DNA of 64,000 nt from positions 1 to 64,000 of the forward strand of contig NZ_JAQBOD010000057.1 in NCBI RefSeq assembly GCF_028288205.1, written 5' to 3'. The translations under genes were made by a program, and so were the position numbers. The notes under the pieces were generated by a model. The model did no database searches and was not told where the DNA came from. It worked only from the letters and a program-made list of their open reading frames with translations. Of this stretch, positions 1 to 8,410 are shown piece by piece. Numbering within the stretch: position 1 is the stretch's first letter; each line of letters starts with the position of its first letter. Origin of the DNA: Mucilaginibacter sp. (GTDB lineage Bacteria; Bacteroidota; Bacteroidia; Sphingobacteriales; Sphingobacteriaceae).

Positions 1-1
1 T

Positions 2-328
2 ATCGGTGTGCTGACATTAGCCTTTTCGGAAAAGGAAAATTATGTGAGGTTTCCCGAAGGCGGGGAAGCTTATTACCCTGCGGAGCAGGTAATGATGCTC
101 AAAGATAAACAGGAGGTCTTCAACGACTTGACCAGCAATGGCTCATCAATGCCGCTCGATGATTTCAAGGCGATGTACAAGATCATGCTATTGCAGGACA
201 GGGGAACTTCCCAGGCCTTGTATTCTGCGCTGGCCATAGCGAATGATAACCCCGGTGTGCAGGAAAAGGTATTACAATCAATTACACCAACACAAAAACA
301 GGAGCTATCCAAAACGTACAGCCGATGA
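2..328 (+). CDS. Partial hypothetical protein of the mobile element (C-terminal end)
   Basis: The reading frame is open to the left edge of the window, so only the C-terminal 108 or so residues are visible and the true start lies outside. The visible part is soluble and mostly helical, without a membrane segment. I recognise no family. Its stop codon overlaps the start of the next gene (ATGA), which indicates translational coupling with the peptidase gene downstream. Position in a run of ICE-type genes suggests a conjugation or mobilisation role, but that is inference only. Confidence 0.6.
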   Translation: MGVLTLAFSEKENYVRFPEGGEAYYPAEQVMMLKDKQEVFNDLTSNGSSMPLDDFKAMYKIMLLQDRGTSQALYSALAIANDNPGVQEKVLQSITPTQKQELSKTYSR

Positions 329-801
329 AGCTACTGATCAGCTTCTGCCTGGTCTGCCTGCCCCTCAAACACCTTAAAATAAATTCTGAATACGGTTACC
401 GTATCCACCCGCTTACCGGCAAATACGCCATACATGCAGGTGTTGACCTCAAAGCCCGGCACGATACCGTTTATGCGATCCTTAATGGGTTTGTCAGATC
501 CACCGGCTACGATAATGGACTTGGCATCAACATCCGGCTGGATCATGGAGCGGTGGAATCCATATACGGTCACCTCAGCCAAATTTTTGTAATACCCACC
601 GATAGCGTAACCGCCGGTGAGCCTATCGGTATCACCGGCGCTACCGGACACGTGACCGGCGGGCACCTGCACTTCAGCATCTGCTACAGGCATCAATACA
701 TCAATCCAATTAAATTTTTATACGAACTGCTAAAAAAACAAGAAAATGAGCAAAACTTTCAAAGCACTACCGATCCAGCTTTCAGACAAGCTGATCGGTG
801 A
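325..801 (+). CDS. M23-family metallopeptidase (LytM-type)
   Basis: A 158-residue protein with the M23 endopeptidase signature: an H-x-G-x-D motif near residues 37-41 (HAGVDL) and the zinc ligand motif HLHF near residues 114-117. A YGH motif precedes it near residue 92. Known members cut peptide cross-links in peptidoglycan. The first 15 residues are hydrophobic (MKLLISFCLVCLP) and may be a short signal or anchor, so periplasmic action is likely. It overlaps the genes on both sides (4 bp upstream, 56 bp downstream), so it belongs to one operon. In conjugative elements such an enzyme usually opens the cell wall locally for the transfer apparatus. Confidence 0.85.
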   Translation: MKLLISFCLVCLPLKHLKINSEYGYRIHPLTGKYAIHAGVDLKARHDTVYAILNGFVRSTGYDNGLGINIRLDHGAVESIYGHLSQIFVIPTDSVTAGEPIGITGATGHVTGGHLHFSICYRHQYINPIKFLYELLKKQENEQNFQSTTDPAFRQADR

Positions 802-1921
802 AATCAAAGAGGGTAATTCCCTTTTTCAAAAACCGGTTAAAGAAAACGGCATGCCTGCCTTTGTGAAACCGATCAATCCAACTACCGGTAAAGGCTACAG
901 CGCCATGAATGCGCTGATCCTGGGTATGCAACGCCATGAAGACCCACGCTGGATGTCGGCAGATGCCGCCCGTTATGCCGGCAATTGGGTGAAAAAGGAC
1001 GAAAAAGGCACCCTGATCGAGTTTCCAAAGACCAGCGACATTCAAGCTATCCGAACCGCTGAAGGCAAGCCTATTAAGGACGATGCAGGTGTAACGCAAA
1101 CCAAAACCGTGGAATTTGAAAAGCCACAGCGTGGCCAGGCATTTTTATTCAACGGCACCCAGCTAAAGGATATGCAGCCCCTGGAAGAATTTCTGGCCAA
1201 ACAAAATGAAGGACAAACAATGTCCCCAGTTGAACGGGCTACTAAATTGATCGAAGACAGTAAAGCGGTGATCATCCACGGCGGTCAGGAAGCTTACTAT
1301 GACAAGCACCGGGACGCTATCATCATGCCCGAGCCGGAACATTTTGAAAACGAAACCAAATATCTGCAGGCCGCCATTCATCAGCTGGCGCATTGGACTG
1401 GTCATGAAAACCGTCTGAACCGCCCCATGGAGGGAAAGTTCGGATCATTGGATTATGCCCGCGAGGAAATGCGGGCCGCAATTGCCGGGATACTGATCGG
1501 CGGAGAACTAAAGACCGGCCATAACTTCGGTCAGCAGGCAGCCTACATGAGCACCTTTGCCAAGATCTTAAAGGATGAGCCATTTGAAATTGCCAAAGCG
1601 ACCAGGGATGCGCAAAAGATCGCCAACCTGCTATTAGGCATTTCACAGAAGCGGGAACAAAAGCAAGGCGCGGAAGTGGGTTTCAAACAGGGTGATGAGA
1701 TCGCTTATATGGATACCACCTATAAGGTACTCGAAACCTATAAAACCAAAAGCATCAAGGTGGAGGATGCCGCAGGTGCCCGTAAGGTTTTAAAGCCGGA
1801 CTACGGCCTTTATAAATCCCTGTTAGAGGCTAAAACCAACCCCCGCGAACCGGAAATGGTACTGGAGGAAGAACAGGGCCAGTCCGAGGAACAGGGGCAA
1901 ACTCAAAAAATCGGCCGTTAA
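746..1921 (+). CDS. ArdC-like protein: N-terminal ssDNA-binding domain plus zincin-like domain
   Basis: A 391-residue protein of the ArdC/DUF1738 type found on plasmids and ICEs. Residues 1-135 fit the N-terminal ssDNA-binding domain, including the segment GKGYSAMNALIL. Residues about 155-300 fit the metallopeptidase-like domain. The family zincin motif HExxHWTGH appears here as HQLAHWTGH, so the usual catalytic glutamate is glutamine (codon CAG near 1381). The zinc histidines and the RLNR segment after them are kept. The C-terminal 70 residues are an added KOW-like or acidic tail. Relatives protect incoming single-stranded DNA from restriction. If the Glu-to-Gln change is real, peptidase activity may be lost while DNA binding remains. 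Confidence 0.85.
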   Translation: MSKTFKALPIQLSDKLIGEIKEGNSLFQKPVKENGMPAFVKPINPTTGKGYSAMNALILGMQRHEDPRWMSADAARYAGNWVKKDEKGTLIEFPKTSDIQAIRTAEGKPIKDDAGVTQTKTVEFEKPQRGQAFLFNGTQLKDMQPLEEFLAKQNEGQTMSPVERATKLIEDSKAVIIHGGQEAYYDKHRDAIIMPEPEHFENETKYLQAAIHQLAHWTGHENRLNRPMEGKFGSLDYAREEMRAAIAGILIGGELKTGHNFGQQAAYMSTFAKILKDEPFEIAKATRDAQKIANLLLGISQKREQKQGAEVGFKQGDEIAYMDTTYKVLETYKTKSIKVEDAAGARKVLKPDYGLYKSLLEAKTNPREPEMVLEEEQGQSEEQGQTQKIGR

Positions 1922-1922
1922 C

Positions 1923-2693
1923 ATGAACCCGATAAAGTTTCACGAAGATGATCTCCCGATCAAGGATCTGGAGACTATAGGGCTGGCAACAGGCGGTCAG
2001 CTCCTGTTAAACGTCGATGACCTGAAAGCCTTGCTTTCAGGTCGCCGCACAAGCTTAATGGAATTGCATGATCTGGAAGCCGAAAATATCAAGATCAAAT
2101 CTATCAATGCCAAGGTATCACTGAAACCAAATGAAAAGGGACAGCTTGACCTTTTGATCCACCCGATTTACCGGGATGCGGAAATACCTGATCTGCTGAC
2201 CAATGACGAAGCCCTGCAACTGCAAAAAGGTGAAGTAGGCAGCGTGCTGCGTATTGCCCTCGATAACCATGGCAATAAAAAGGAAATGCTGGTCGAATAC
2301 GATCCGGAAACAAAAGAGTTTATCGTTTCGGATACGGAGAAGATCTTAGCTCCTGATATGGTCAATAATGAATTCCTGACCCAGGGTCAAAAAGAGAACT
2401 ACCGGAAGGGCAAGGAAGTGCAGATACCGGACGGCACCCGCTTCAGCTATTCGGCAACAGACAAGCATGGCATCCGCTCCAATAAACTGGCGCTGGTTGC
2501 TTCCATCCTGATGGACGGCGGTTTATCCTATATGGTATTTAAAGGGCTGAATGCCTTATTCAACCAGAAACGTGACCAAAAGGCTGCTGAGAAATTAAGT
2601 CCCGGTTATTACCAGGCGATTAAGGATATCGAGAACCAGCATGGATTTAAGCCGCACGAATTTGACCGGTCCCAATCCCGCAAAGCAAGGTAA
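1923..2693 (+). CDS. DUF4099/DUF3945 domain protein of Bacteroidota mobile elements
   Basis: A 256-residue protein. The N-terminal part (IKDLETIGLATGGQLLLNVDDLKALLSG) fits DUF4099, and the middle (about residues 60-200) fits DUF3945, with paired blocks ending in an LTNDEA or LTQGQKENYRKGK segment. These domains occur together on Bacteroidota conjugative elements; their biochemical role is unknown. The gene follows ardC by one base and precedes the Toprim-like gene by five bases, so it is operonic. The C-terminus is basic and helical (KPHEFDRSQSRKAR), which could touch nucleic acid, but that is inference. Confidence 0.75.
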   Translation: MNPIKFHEDDLPIKDLETIGLATGGQLLLNVDDLKALLSGRRTSLMELHDLEAENIKIKSINAKVSLKPNEKGQLDLLIHPIYRDAEIPDLLTNDEALQLQKGEVGSVLRIALDNHGNKKEMLVEYDPETKEFIVSDTEKILAPDMVNNEFLTQGQKENYRKGKEVQIPDGTRFSYSATDKHGIRSNKLALVASILMDGGLSYMVFKGLNALFNQKRDQKAAEKLSPGYYQAIKDIENQHGFKPHEFDRSQSRKAR

Positions 2694-2698
2694 AGCTG

Positions 2699-3295
2699 AT
2701 GAACCGCATATTAACAGGCCTTGGAATTCCGTTGGAAATCCAGGCCTTTTTTAATGCAACTGCCGACCTTTCCTTTTACTATGGCGACCAATCCGAACTT
2801 TATGGCGAAAGTTTTCACATCGTCCCGTCCACAAAAAACCTTTGGTTTGCAGGAACTCAAAACGCAACACATCTGATCATTACCTATTCGGTGATGGAAG
2901 CGATGGCCTTTATTACTTTCAACCGGCATCGCTATCCACGGCTGGAACAACTGGCATTTATCGCCATAGGTAACAAACTGCATGCGGAACAGGGCGATTG
3001 GATCAGGCAAAGCTTTCCGGGCCGTAAGGTGATCCTGGTATTCGGGAAAGACCTGGTAGGGCATGTCACCGATATCAAGATAGCAGCCGCTATCAAGAAC
3101 ATCCCAATCCGGATTCTCTATAAGGACAATGAAATTCATATTTATCGCAATGACAGCTTAAAGGTTTTCGATCAGGAGCTGGTGTCCTTGCATGCTTTCC
3201 AGGAGGCCTTTGCCATTCGTCCCCGTTTCCGAACCGGCAAGCCGGTTCTATCATTAACATTTTTAGATCAATTAAAACATGACGCAGAACGATGA
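2699..3295 (+). CDS. Toprim-like mobile-element protein
   Basis: A 198-residue soluble protein. The arrangement of a glutamate in an ITYSVMEAMAF segment, a middle strand (LAFIAIGNK) and a later FGKDLVGHVTDIK segment resembles the E, D-x-D layout of Toprim-like domains (DUF3991/Toprim family) seen beside DUF3945 genes on Bacteroidota elements. I see no full D-x-D motif, so activity is uncertain. Toprim proteins cut, join or prime DNA. It starts five bases after the preceding gene and overlaps the next by 17 bases. The family call rests on context plus weak motif resemblance. Confidence 0.55.
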   Translation: MNRILTGLGIPLEIQAFFNATADLSFYYGDQSELYGESFHIVPSTKNLWFAGTQNATHLIITYSVMEAMAFITFNRHRYPRLEQLAFIAIGNKLHAEQGDWIRQSFPGRKVILVFGKDLVGHVTDIKIAAAIKNIPIRILYKDNEIHIYRNDSLKVFDQELVSLHAFQEAFAIRPRFRTGKPVLSLTFLDQLKHDAER

Positions 3296-3737
3296 AATTC
3301 TTTTAAGGCCGGCAATGCTGTTCGCATTCCTGAAAGCCTTGCCGCTCCTTACGCTGGCCATTACTTTTCTTTTGCTGGCCTGGTGCCTGTCCCTTTATTT
3401 TATTTTATTCAGCCTGGTAGTATGCGGTTTTGCCTGGTATCGCTTGTTATATATCCGTAGTTTTAAATATCAGATAACCGCTGAATATATCCTTTTGACC
3501 CAGGGTATTTTCTTTAAGCGTATCGATCAGTTGGAATTGTTCAGGGTTAAAGATTACATTATAACGCAGTCGTTTATCATGCAAATTTGCAAGCTGATGT
3601 ATCTGACCTTGAAAAGCACGGACGCTGAAAACGCTATTATTCGGTTTCAGGGAATACCTGAATCCAACATAATAGAAACTATAAGGGAACGGGTTTTAGA
3701 AGCACGGAAAAGCAATAATATTTATGAATTAAATTAG
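3279..3737 (+). CDS. PH-domain (bPH2-like) membrane protein
   Basis: A 152-residue protein with two closely spaced transmembrane helices (about residues 15-60) followed by a soluble domain. The phrase YQITAEYILLTQGIFFKRIDQLELFRVKDYIITQ is characteristic of bacterial PH-like domains (DUF304 group), with the typical strand-turn pattern and a VKD motif. The role is unknown; relatives sit in the inner membrane. The start overlaps the preceding gene by 17 bases, so it is probably the last gene of the ICE operon. Confidence 0.7.
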   Translation: MTQNDEILLRPAMLFAFLKALPLLTLAITFLLLAWCLSLYFILFSLVVCGFAWYRLLYIRSFKYQITAEYILLTQGIFFKRIDQLELFRVKDYIITQSFIMQICKLMYLTLKSTDAENAIIRFQGIPESNIIETIRERVLEARKSNNIYELN

Positions 3738-3791
3738 AAAGTGCTTGGAAATTGCTAATATAATTAGTAATTTTAATTAATAATAATCATC

Positions 3792-4070
3792 ATGAAAGCG
3801 ATAGTACGAAACATATTACTGGCCTGTTTAATTTCAATGTTCGCCTTTTTTGGTGCCGTTGGAAGGAAACATACAAAGGATAAAATGACTGAAGCTCAAA
3901 AGGCTGAGGCGAGGAAGGAAACATTAACTTGTTTATCGGTAGCCATCTTAGCCTGTGGACTATGTGCCTGGAGATGTTTCGTGCTCAATCGAAGGTTAAA
4001 CGAAGAAAGGGAATACCAGCGCAGGTTTAATGATTATATGCGCAGTTCTGCATTTAACCGTCATTATTGA
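3792..4070 (+). CDS. Small membrane protein, unknown
   Basis: A 92-residue protein with a hydrophobic N-terminal helix (residues 5-22), a charged stretch rich in Lys and Glu, and a second hydrophobic helix (about residues 46-65) with several cysteines, followed by a basic tail. I recognise no family. It is separated from the PH-domain gene by 54 bases and is probably a separate or loosely linked unit. Two membrane segments and small size are all that can be supported. Confidence 0.5.
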   Translation: MKAIVRNILLACLISMFAFFGAVGRKHTKDKMTEAQKAEARKETLTCLSVAILACGLCAWRCFVLNRRLNEEREYQRRFNDYMRSSAFNRHY

Positions 4071-4145
4071 TAGTTAATCAGACAAATTCTATAAATTAAG
4101 CTAAATACCAATGAATACAACGACCCTTAAATGACTTGTTAGGGT

Positions 4146-4565
4146 TTATTCAAACCTGAACCTTTCTTCCACTTTTTTCTTCAGGTCCTGCAACGCTTTA
4201 TTCCTGTTCTTTTTTAACGGCTCTACAATGTCCGCCGGCGCGCCGGCAGGATTGTATTTTTCTGCCCAAAGCGTGATCTCAGTAAGTACCGGGATTAATT
4301 CAATCGCTTTTTCAGTAGGGCGATATAAGAATTTCGATTTATTTGTTGGCGCGTTGTGCTTTGTAACGAACCCTTTCTGAAGCAGCACGTTGAGCCTGTC
4401 GGTTAAAATATTTGTAGCGATCTTTTCATCCGAACATAAGAATTCACTAAAGGAATCTTTACCATAAAAGAGTAGATCCCTCATGATCAACATCGTCCAT
4501 TTGTCCCCGAATATATCCATGGTATAGCTTATAGGGCACCCCGACCTTCTGCTTATTGTCCTCAT
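4146..4565 (-). CDS. HxlR-family transcriptional regulator
   Basis: A winged-helix regulator of about 139 residues (start chosen at the ATG at 4565; an upstream start at 4610 would add 15 residues). It has the HxlR pattern CPISYTMDIFGDKWTMLIMRDLL near the N-terminus and a wing region FLYRPTEKA. The conserved cysteine before PI is the redox-sensing residue in quinone- or disulfide-sensing relatives such as YodB. It is divergent from two MDR oxidoreductase genes. Two copies of a dyad, ATTGCA-N3-TGCAAT, lie in the shared intergenic region and are the likely operators. The same dyad pair occurs upstream of the AhpD-like gene near 14,358-14,406. Confidence 0.88.
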   Translation of the reverse strand: MRTISRRSGCPISYTMDIFGDKWTMLIMRDLLFYGKDSFSEFLCSDEKIATNILTDRLNVLLQKGFVTKHNAPTNKSKFLYRPTEKAIELIPVLTEITLWAEKYNPAGAPADIVEPLKKNRNKALQDLKKKVEERFRFE

Positions 4566-4583
4566 AAAAAATAAAAAATAGCT

Positions 4584-4630
4584 ATTGCATTTTACAATTA
4601 CTTTGTACATTTGTTATTGCATTTTGCAAT
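4584..4630. promoter_or_regulatory. Paired HxlR operators overlapping a divergent promoter
   Basis: Two dyads: ATTGCATTTTACAAT (4584-4598, one mismatch) and ATTGCATTTTGCAAT (4616-4630, perfect). On the plus strand a TTTG box at 4623-4626 lies 17 bases before TAAATTTG at 4644-4651, a Bacteroidota-type -33/-7 pair for the MDR genes. The second dyad covers the -33 box, so binding should repress. Assignment to the adjacent HxlR regulator is inferred. Confidence 0.6.
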
Positions 4631-4664
4631 TTCAAATGTAATATAAATTTGAAAAATTATTCAA

Positions 4665-5633
4665 ATGAAAGCAATTCGGTTAAAAGCATACGGCGATCCA
4701 TTAGAAAACATCAGCGTCGTAGAAATCAATGATATCGGCACAATTAATAATGATGAAGTTGTTATTGAGGTTTTGTATAGCCCTGTGAATCCAAGCGATT
4801 TATTATTGATGCAGGGTACTTACCCTATACAACCCGAATTGCCTGCCGTTATTGGAGGTGAGGGTGTAGGCAGAGTGGTTTCGGTTGGTGCTTCTGTTAC
4901 AACTGTTAAACCAGGCGATATAGTGACCATTCCGTTCGGCACATTTGCCTGGAGTGAAAAGGTTGTGGCCAAAGCTGCGGCGCTGATTGTGCTGCCAGCG
5001 AACGTAGATTTACAGCAAGCGGCGATGCTTTCCATAAACCCGCCTACAGCGGTGTTATTGCTGGAAGAATTTGTTTCGTTAAATTCAGGTGATTGGGTAG
5101 TATTGAACGCAGCCAATGCTTCTGTAAGCCATGCTATCATTGCGGTCGCAAAGTCAAAAGGTTTAAAAACGTTAGGAATAGTCAGGAGAAAAGAGGCTGT
5201 GGATATTGCGCTAAAAGCAGGTGCAGACGTTGTTTTAATTGAGGATGAAAACATCGTTGACGAAGCGAAAAAAGCTACCAACAATGCAGAAATAAAGTTG
5301 GGACTTGATGCCGTTGGCGGTAAAGCAACAAATACCCTTGCCGAAATTCTTGGTAACGAAGGCCGCCTGGTTTCTTATGCCATGATGAGCCGCGAACCCA
5401 TGACTGTTAACCAAATTGGTCTCATTTTTAGAAGGATACAGATTCACGGGTTCTTTATGTATTTACCCTATTACATCCCTAAGTTAAAAAATGCCATACT
5501 CCAATCGGTGCAATTGCTGGAGCAAGGGAAATTAAACGTTCCGGTTGCAAAAATATATCCTCCAGAAAGTGTGAAAGAGGCAATACAACATACGATAGAC
5601 GGGGGCAAAGTTTTATTACAATTTAAATCTTAA
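4665..5633 (+). CDS. MDR-family NADPH-dependent oxidoreductase (quinone / enoyl reductase type)
   Basis: A 322-residue medium-chain dehydrogenase/reductase without structural zinc cysteines. The N-terminal GroES-like domain carries the SPVNPSDLLLMQGTYP segment and GGEGVGRVVSVG typical of quinone oxidoreductases and mitochondrial-type 2-enoyl thioester reductases. The Rossmann domain begins near residue 140, where the usual glycine-rich loop is replaced by LNAANASVSHAII, as in enoyl-reductase relatives. It probably reduces quinones or enones with NADPH in the cytosol. It is divergent from the HxlR regulator and four bases upstream of a second MDR gene, so the pair looks like an electrophile-detoxification operon. 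Confidence 0.82.
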   Translation: MKAIRLKAYGDPLENISVVEINDIGTINNDEVVIEVLYSPVNPSDLLLMQGTYPIQPELPAVIGGEGVGRVVSVGASVTTVKPGDIVTIPFGTFAWSEKVVAKAAALIVLPANVDLQQAAMLSINPPTAVLLLEEFVSLNSGDWVVLNAANASVSHAIIAVAKSKGLKTLGIVRRKEAVDIALKAGADVVLIEDENIVDEAKKATNNAEIKLGLDAVGGKATNTLAEILGNEGRLVSYAMMSREPMTVNQIGLIFRRIQIHGFFMYLPYYIPKLKNAILQSVQLLEQGKLNVPVAKIYPPESVKEAIQHTIDGGKVLLQFKS

Positions 5634-5637
5634 AAAA

Positions 5638-6645
5638 ATGAAAGCCTTAGTGTACAGACAGAAAAATACGTTGGACAATTTCCAGATAAAGCTGGAAGAA
5701 GTGCCGGAACCTACCTTGAACGAAAATGATGTGCTGGTATCCGTCAAGGCCTTTGCAGTCAATCCGGGTGATGCCTATTTTCGCCGGACCCAAAATCCTG
5801 AAGAAGGTGGGTACCGGATCTTAGGCTATGATTTTGGCGGTGTAATACAAAAGTTAGGCGAAAAGGTAAAAGGATTTTCGGTTGGTGACCGGGTCTACGG
5901 AGTGGGCGATGCGGCAAGGCAGGGATGTTATGCAGAAAGCGTGGCGGTAGATTATCATTCGATAGCGAAAATTCCGCATACATCTCCTTTTGACCATGTC
6001 GCCGCTGCGCCGATGGTCACAATGACTGCCTGGGAATCACTTTTTCGTGACCACGATAAACTGCCTGAAGGAGTAAAAAATGTTTTAGTGCTGGGCGCAG
6101 CGGGCGGTGTTGGAACAATGGCTGTTCAGCTTTTAAAAGCACGGACCGGTGTTCGAGTGATTGCAACTGCTTCGAGGGATGAATCTGTTGAATGGCTTCA
6201 ACAATTCAATCCGGACATAATTATTGATCACAGTAAAAATGTGCCCGAGCAACTAAGAGAACATGGAATTTCAGAAGTCGACTTTGTTTTTGCTGTTAAT
6301 GGGCTAAAAAAGGCGATAACATGGTTACCCAAAGTAATTCGTCCTTACGGGCATTTATCGATAATCGAAGCAGGCACAGAGTTTGATTTGTGGCAATTCA
6401 TGGGTAAGTCAATATCAATCCACTTAGAATATGTTTTTTCAAAAAGCGCATTCGATTATAAAAAAGAAAGCCACGGTCAAATATTGGAGGAAGTTGTCTC
6501 GTTAATCGGCGCTAAGAAATTGAAATCTCTTGTAAAAACAGTTTTAAAGGGACTCACTGAACAAAATATTTTCCTGGCGCACTCTATGCTGGAACAAGGG
6601 CATACGATAGGAAAAATTGTAATTGAACTTGAAGAAAGCCATTAG
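5638..6645 (+). CDS. Zinc-binding alcohol dehydrogenase family protein (MDR)
   Basis: A 335-residue MDR protein of the zinc-binding alcohol dehydrogenase family group resembling TIGR02817. The N-terminus has AVNPGDAYFRR and LGYDFGGVI. The Rossmann loop is VLGAAGGVGTMAVQLLKA (about residues 151-168), and YFRR/DHVAAAPMVTMTAWESLF matches the group. Catalytic zinc ligands are not evident despite the family name, so a reductase role on carbonyl or quinone substrates is likely. It is co-transcribed with the preceding MDR gene and probably under HxlR control. Confidence 0.82.
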   Translation: MKALVYRQKNTLDNFQIKLEEVPEPTLNENDVLVSVKAFAVNPGDAYFRRTQNPEEGGYRILGYDFGGVIQKLGEKVKGFSVGDRVYGVGDAARQGCYAESVAVDYHSIAKIPHTSPFDHVAAAPMVTMTAWESLFRDHDKLPEGVKNVLVLGAAGGVGTMAVQLLKARTGVRVIATASRDESVEWLQQFNPDIIIDHSKNVPEQLREHGISEVDFVFAVNGLKKAITWLPKVIRPYGHLSIIEAGTEFDLWQFMGKSISIHLEYVFSKSAFDYKKESHGQILEEVVSLIGAKKLKSLVKTVLKGLTEQNIFLAHSMLEQGHTIGKIVIELEESH

Positions 6646-6751
6646 ATCCTACGTATTTCTTTTATGATGGTTACAGCAACAATGATATTAATAGGCGCCC
6701 TTTAGCTTGCATCAAGATTCGTCAACGGATTTTTAAATAATAAACATTAAA

Positions 6752-7066
6752 ATGGCAAACCGACAAAGAAAACGTGCCCAGAACATTATAAGATGTTTTA
6801 AGAAAGCCGCTAAGTTACATCTGATCTATTTAGTGGAACAAAAAATTAGTAAGATCAGGAAAAGCATTGAAAATACGCAGGCCCCCAGCTTTCTTACCTA
6901 TGAAAAAGGTAAGCTTAAAGTATTGGATAGCATTTCAAAAAATCAGTTATTAAAGATTGAATTTGAACAGTTAATGTTAAGTATTAACACTGCCCAAATC
7001 TCCTTTCATGATTATAATAATCATTTAGACCGATTGCTTAACCAAATTCACGTCATTAGCATTTAA
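6752..7066 (+). CDS. Small basic hypothetical protein
   Basis: A 104-residue, highly basic, helix-rich protein with no membrane segment and no cysteine-rich motif. The N-terminus (MANRQRKRAQNIIRCFKKAAK) is strongly positive and could touch nucleic acid. I do not recognise it. It is isolated by about 106 bases upstream and 236 bases downstream. Codon use looks like that of its neighbours, so it is probably real. Confidence 0.5.
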   Translation: MANRQRKRAQNIIRCFKKAAKLHLIYLVEQKISKIRKSIENTQAPSFLTYEKGKLKVLDSISKNQLLKIEFEQLMLSINTAQISFHDYNNHLDRLLNQIHVISI

Positions 7067-7302
7067 TGGCTGAAAAAACGTTACGCTAAATAGTACAGTA
7101 CTCTCACGTTCTCTCTTACTTGCCATCACCTGGCTGTAATGAAGCCCGGCTGGCCTTCTCAGCGTATTTCATAGGCGTAATCCGGCGGGCAACAGGAAAT
7201 GAAAGTTAATAAAGAATATTCTAAGTGAGAATAAATCCACAAGGCTTAATAACAGTGTGATATTCTACTGAGTTGAAACAGCGAAATTTAAATTTTTAAA
7301 TT
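7067..7302. other. Intergenic stretch without a recognisable gene
   Basis: I find no open frame with family signatures here, no tRNA and no strong hairpin with a T run. The last 40 bases before 7303 are very AT-rich and could hold the promoter of the truncated dehydrogenase and the TetR gene. Confidence 0.4.
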
Positions 7303-7464
7303 ATGGAAAACAATTCTTGGATAATAACAGGATGTTCATCCGGGTTCGGAAAGGCAATTGCGGCGGCGATCAATGCTGGCTATGCCGTAACTGTGACCGC
7401 GAGAGATGTTAACAGTCCTGGTGCAATCCATCCAGTCACAGGCGGATTATTTTTTTTTAAATAA
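7303..7464 (+). pseudogene. Truncated short-chain dehydrogenase (N-terminal fragment)
   Basis: An ATG-started 53-residue frame begins WIITGCSSGFGKAIAAAINAG, the TGxxxGxG cofactor loop of short-chain dehydrogenases, and continues to VTVTARD as expected for the second Rossmann strand. It then runs into unrelated sequence and a nine-T stretch before stopping at 7464. A normal enzyme has about 250-290 residues, so the catalytic YxxxK part is gone. The fragment sits ten bases upstream of a TetR gene. An intact relative lies at 15,208-16,062 beside another TetR gene. This fragment is probably the residue of a deletion. Confidence 0.75.
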
Positions 7465-7473
7465 ATCAAGAAT

Positions 7474-8082
7474 ATGAAAAAAAGTTTAAGTGCTACAGAC
7501 AATATAATATTGGATGGACGAGCTAAACTTTTATACGAGGCTGAACAACTATTTGCGGAATTTGGATATGAGTTAACAAGCACCCGGCTGATCGCAGCAC
7601 GATCAGGCCTCAACCTGTCTTTGATTAATTATTATTTTGGATCGAAGATGGGTCTATATGAAGAAATATTTAAAATCCAGTTGCAGGAGATAAATTCAAC
7701 CTTACAGGCTATTTTTGCAAGTTCTACGCCGGCAAGCGAAAAGCTAAACACTTTTTTAAATAGATATATTGACCTTTATAGCCTAAACAGCAGCTTCCTA
7801 CGACTACTTTTTAACGAGTATTTGATACATTCAAAACCGATAATTATAGAACTGATAGATGGCTATCATGATGAAAATATGAGAATTCTGGGCGAAATCA
7901 TGGAAGAAGGAACCAAATCCGATAATTTTAAGATGATAAATGCCTCGCTTTTTTACTTTACCATCATGGGTGTATTGTCCGCAAATCAATATATGTTAGT
8001 GAAATGCGACACAGACCATATTAAAAAATATTTATTCCAAATTATAAGAAGTGAAAGAACTTCATTATCTAATCATACTTGA
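7474..8082 (+). CDS. TetR/AcrR-family regulator
   Basis: A 202-residue TetR-type repressor. The N-terminal helix-turn-helix spans about residues 19-62, with AEQLFAEFGYELTSTRLIAARSGLNLSLINYYFGSKMGLYEEIF showing the typical FGxxxTS, IA..AG, YY.F.sK pattern. The C-terminal ligand domain is not recognised. It lies upstream of a tripartite efflux operon in the same direction, so it probably controls that operon. A 16-bp palindrome at 8316-8331 before the efflux genes is a candidate operator. Confidence 0.88.
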   Translation: MKKSLSATDNIILDGRAKLLYEAEQLFAEFGYELTSTRLIAARSGLNLSLINYYFGSKMGLYEEIFKIQLQEINSTLQAIFASSTPASEKLNTFLNRYIDLYSLNSSFLRLLFNEYLIHSKPIIIELIDGYHDENMRILGEIMEEGTKSDNFKMINASLFYFTIMGVLSANQYMLVKCDTDHIKKYLFQIIRSERTSLSNHT

Positions 8083-8315
8083 TGTTTATTTGCTGAGCTT
8101 GATTTCGATTTTAACGCGAAGTGAGAATGGGCAGATACTTTAAGAAATCATCATTCGGGGAGGAGTGAGATGCTGTGCAGTTAAACGATCAGGTATAAAA
8201 GTTTTTGACATCAATTGGAAGACGCACCAATATGCTTTCCGGCATCTTCAACTGAAATACTTTTAAACCCTTCAGATGTTTGAGGACCAAAGTTTAATAT
8301 CTATCTATTTCATTT

Positions 8316-8331
8316 ATTCACAAATGTGAAT
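8316..8331. promoter_or_regulatory. Palindromic operator ATTCAC-N4-GTGAAT upstream of the efflux operon
   Basis: The sequence ATTCACAAATGTGAAT is a 16-bp palindrome 80 bases before the TolC-like gene. An exactly complementary copy occurs at 13,078-13,093, before the DUF302 gene at the other end of the efflux cluster. The 328-base gap 8083-8410 holds no other recognisable feature. The TetR protein (7474) or the Crp-like protein (13,135) could bind it. Confidence 0.55.
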
Positions 8332-8410
8332 GCTTTCAGTTTTCGGTTCCCTGACCTTTGGTTTATTAAATTATTAATAAACAGAAGATTAATTACAGGA
8401 ACCGGAAGTC

